DNA from: Lachnospiraceae bacterium | GTDB lineage: Bacteria > Bacillota > Clostridia > Lachnospirales > Lachnospiraceae | Length of the DNA stretch: 7,629 nt | Direction: 5' to 3' | Assembly: GCA_003520105.1 (NCBI GenBank) | Contig: DOVL01000038.1 | Coordinates: 1 to 7,629 of the forward strand | In this document: positions 6,423 to 7,629 of the stretch, one piece after another | How positions within the stretch are numbered: position 1 is the stretch's first letter | How the letters are laid out: each line of letters opens with the position of its first letter | Made by a program: the position numbers and the translations under genes | Notes under the pieces: generated by a model | What the model saw: only the letters and a program-made list of their open reading frames with translations | What the model was told of the DNA's origin: nothing | Databases searched by the model: none

Positions 6423-7629
6423 TTATAATTCCAGTGTCACACACATAACATTTTCATCTACGATATCCGCAAATATCTCTCCATCCATGAGATGCATAAG
6501 CCTGCGGCAGATATAGAGGCCGAGGCCACTGCCCTCCTGCTTTCCGGTATTTGTACCTCTGTAGAAGCTCTCAAAGATATTTGCCAGTTCTCTCTTCTCG
6601 AGTGTACATCCGGTATTGCAGATTTTTATCATAACATCACCGGAAGCGAATGACGAATGATCCTTTTCGGAAGCTTCACTTTCCATACTAACACTCTTTA
6701 CGTGATGCTGCTCTTCAAACTCGATCCATATTTTATTTCCGTCGCCGTATTTCAGTGCATTCTCGATCAGGTTCTGGATAACCTCGATCAGTCTCTCAGG
6801 ATCGACATTGATAATCTTATTATTATATTTTCCAATCTCAAAATCAATCTTTCTGAGGTTCATCTTGTCACGATAGTAATCCTCTATCCTGTCAAATATA
6901 TCCTTCAGATACACATCCTCACGCTTAACATTAAACTCGATGATATCCTCGTTCGAAGCATTTACGATCCTCTTCATGTAATCCTCGATCTCGAAGACCT
7001 TGGTCTGTATACTCTCGGCAGAGCTTATCACCTTGTCACCGCTGTAAAGGCCCTTGCTGATTGCCTTGGAATAAAGTGAGATGGCATTGAGCGGAGTCTT
7101 GATATCATGCGAAAGCGACATGAGCAGAACCTTCTTATCCCTCTCAAGCTGCAGGTTCTTCGCCTTGGTCTCCTCAAGATTATCCCTAAGCATATTCATG
7201 CCCCAGTTGAAATTGCCAAAGTACTTACCCTTAACCTCAGGAAGCTCCTTAACCAGGTTGCCCTTTGCAATCTCTGCAGGAATATCAACCATCTTCTGAA
7301 GCGGCTTAAGGATGCGTTTCTGATAATAAAAATGCATGGCGAGACATATAACAGCAGCAATAAAAATAATAGAATTGGCAGTTAGAAAGAGAGTCGCTCT
7401 CATCTTCTTGGCACTTCGATCGTCAGCCCTCTCTGAAATTACTCTGTAGATACTCTTCTCCGTTGCAAAATATGATACAACTTTCTCCTCATTGCCCGAT
7501 TCACTGTTCACAAACTCTGCCGTATCAGAAAGCTCGGAAGTCTCTAACGCGAGAACATAACCAAATTCAAACTTCTTACCTTTTGCCTTTGCAAAGCTAA
7601 TAAGTGCCGACAGATCTTCTGCCGCCACA
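6423..7629 (-). CDS. Sensor histidine kinase, 5' end cut by the window
   Basis: About 401 residues are visible; the GTG at 7628 is most likely an internal Val, because the N-terminal membrane helix expected for this architecture is missing. Visible parts, numbered from 7628: extracellular segment (1-77), membrane helix (about 78-101), HAMP linker (about 102-155), dimerisation/phosphoacceptor helix SLSHDIKTPLNA (171-182, H174 phosphorylated), N box NLIENALKYGDG (286-297), a G1 position reading ICNTG (336-340, Asn where Asp is usual), FESFYRG (352-358) and G2 box GSGLGLYI (366-373). An SxE-rich stretch (about 306-330) is inserted before the G1 strand. It should sit in the membrane, sense an outside signal and pass phosphate to a response regulator, which would normally be encoded just upstream, outside the window. 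It converges with GH43 and is separated by a terminator, so it is not in the glycosidase operon. Whether it senses glycans is unknown. Confidence 0.93.
   Translation of the reverse strand, partial: VAAEDLSALISFAKAKGKKFEFGYVLALETSELSDTAEFVNSESGNEEKVVSYFATEKSIYRVISERADDRSAKKMRATLFLTANSIIFIAAVICLAMHFYYQKRILKPLQKMVDIPAEIAKGNLVKELPEVKGKYFGNFNWGMNMLRDNLEETKAKNLQLERDKKVLLMSLSHDIKTPLNAISLYSKAISKGLYSGDKVISSAESIQTKVFEIEDYMKRIVNASNEDIIEFNVKREDVYLKDIFDRIEDYYRDKMNLRKIDFEIGKYNNKIINVDPERLIEVIQNLIENALKYGDGNKIWIEFEEQHHVKSVSMESEASEKDHSSFASGDVMIKICNTGCTLEKRELANIFESFYRGTNTGKQEGSGLGLYICRRLMHLMDGEIFADIVDENVMCVTLEL

Noticed and set aside
6657..7079. Plus-strand open frame of 140 codons antisense to the sensor kinase
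   Set aside because: It mirrors the kinase's HisKA and ATPase coding region, which is strongly conserved in the other strand; there is no ribosome site or domain.
7626..7628. GTG at the right edge as the true start of the sensor kinase
   Set aside because: It would leave a kinase with an outside segment but no first membrane helix, and no upstream sequence is available to show a ribosome site. An internal Val in a cut gene is the simpler reading.

Overview
The window reads as part of a plant-glycan utilisation locus from a moderately AT-rich, Gram-positive anaerobe, most likely a rumen or gut Lachnospiraceae member (Butyrivibrio- or Roseburia-like). This is inferred from strong GGAGG-type ribosome binding sites, a surface-lipoprotein endoglucanase instead of SusC/SusD proteins, a Firmicutes-style sensor kinase and the protein sequences. 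The genus cannot be proved from the sequence alone.

Layout. On the minus strand, read right to left, three genes run in one direction: a lipoprotein GH5 endo-beta-glucanase (4258-2378), a cytoplasmic GH29 alpha-L-fucosidase (2256-775), and the N-terminal third or so of a GH31 alpha-xylosidase (656 to the left edge, cut). The two gaps between them are about 120 bp each and hold hairpins without a convincing terminator, so one operon is likely. Divergent from GH5, across a 329 bp control region (4259-4587), a cytoplasmic GH43 enzyme (4588-6273) runs on the plus strand. It converges on a sensor histidine kinase (7629-6423, minus, cut at its 5' end). A 20-bp perfect inverted repeat with a T-rich edge on each strand (6331-6413) lies between the two stops and should terminate both genes.

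How the genes work together (inference). GH5 + GH31 + GH29 + GH43 is the set expected for xyloglucan: GH5 cuts the backbone at the cell surface, oligosaccharides are imported by a transporter not in this window, and the cytoplasmic enzymes remove alpha-xylose, alpha-fucose and arabinofuranose (or beta-xylose) side chains. The beta-galactosidase, beta-glucosidase and transporter needed to finish the pathway are not here. The kinase could be the local sensor, but its response regulator is not visible and it is separated by the terminator, so the link is only by position.

Points of most interest: the uncharacterised C-terminal beta-sandwich-like module on the GH5 lipoprotein; two Ser/Thr/Asn/Asp-rich insertions in the C-terminal domain of the GH43; competing short hairpins next to the GH5 ribosome binding site; and the hairpin between GH29 and GH31. 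I see no CRISPR, mobile element, tRNA or rRNA.
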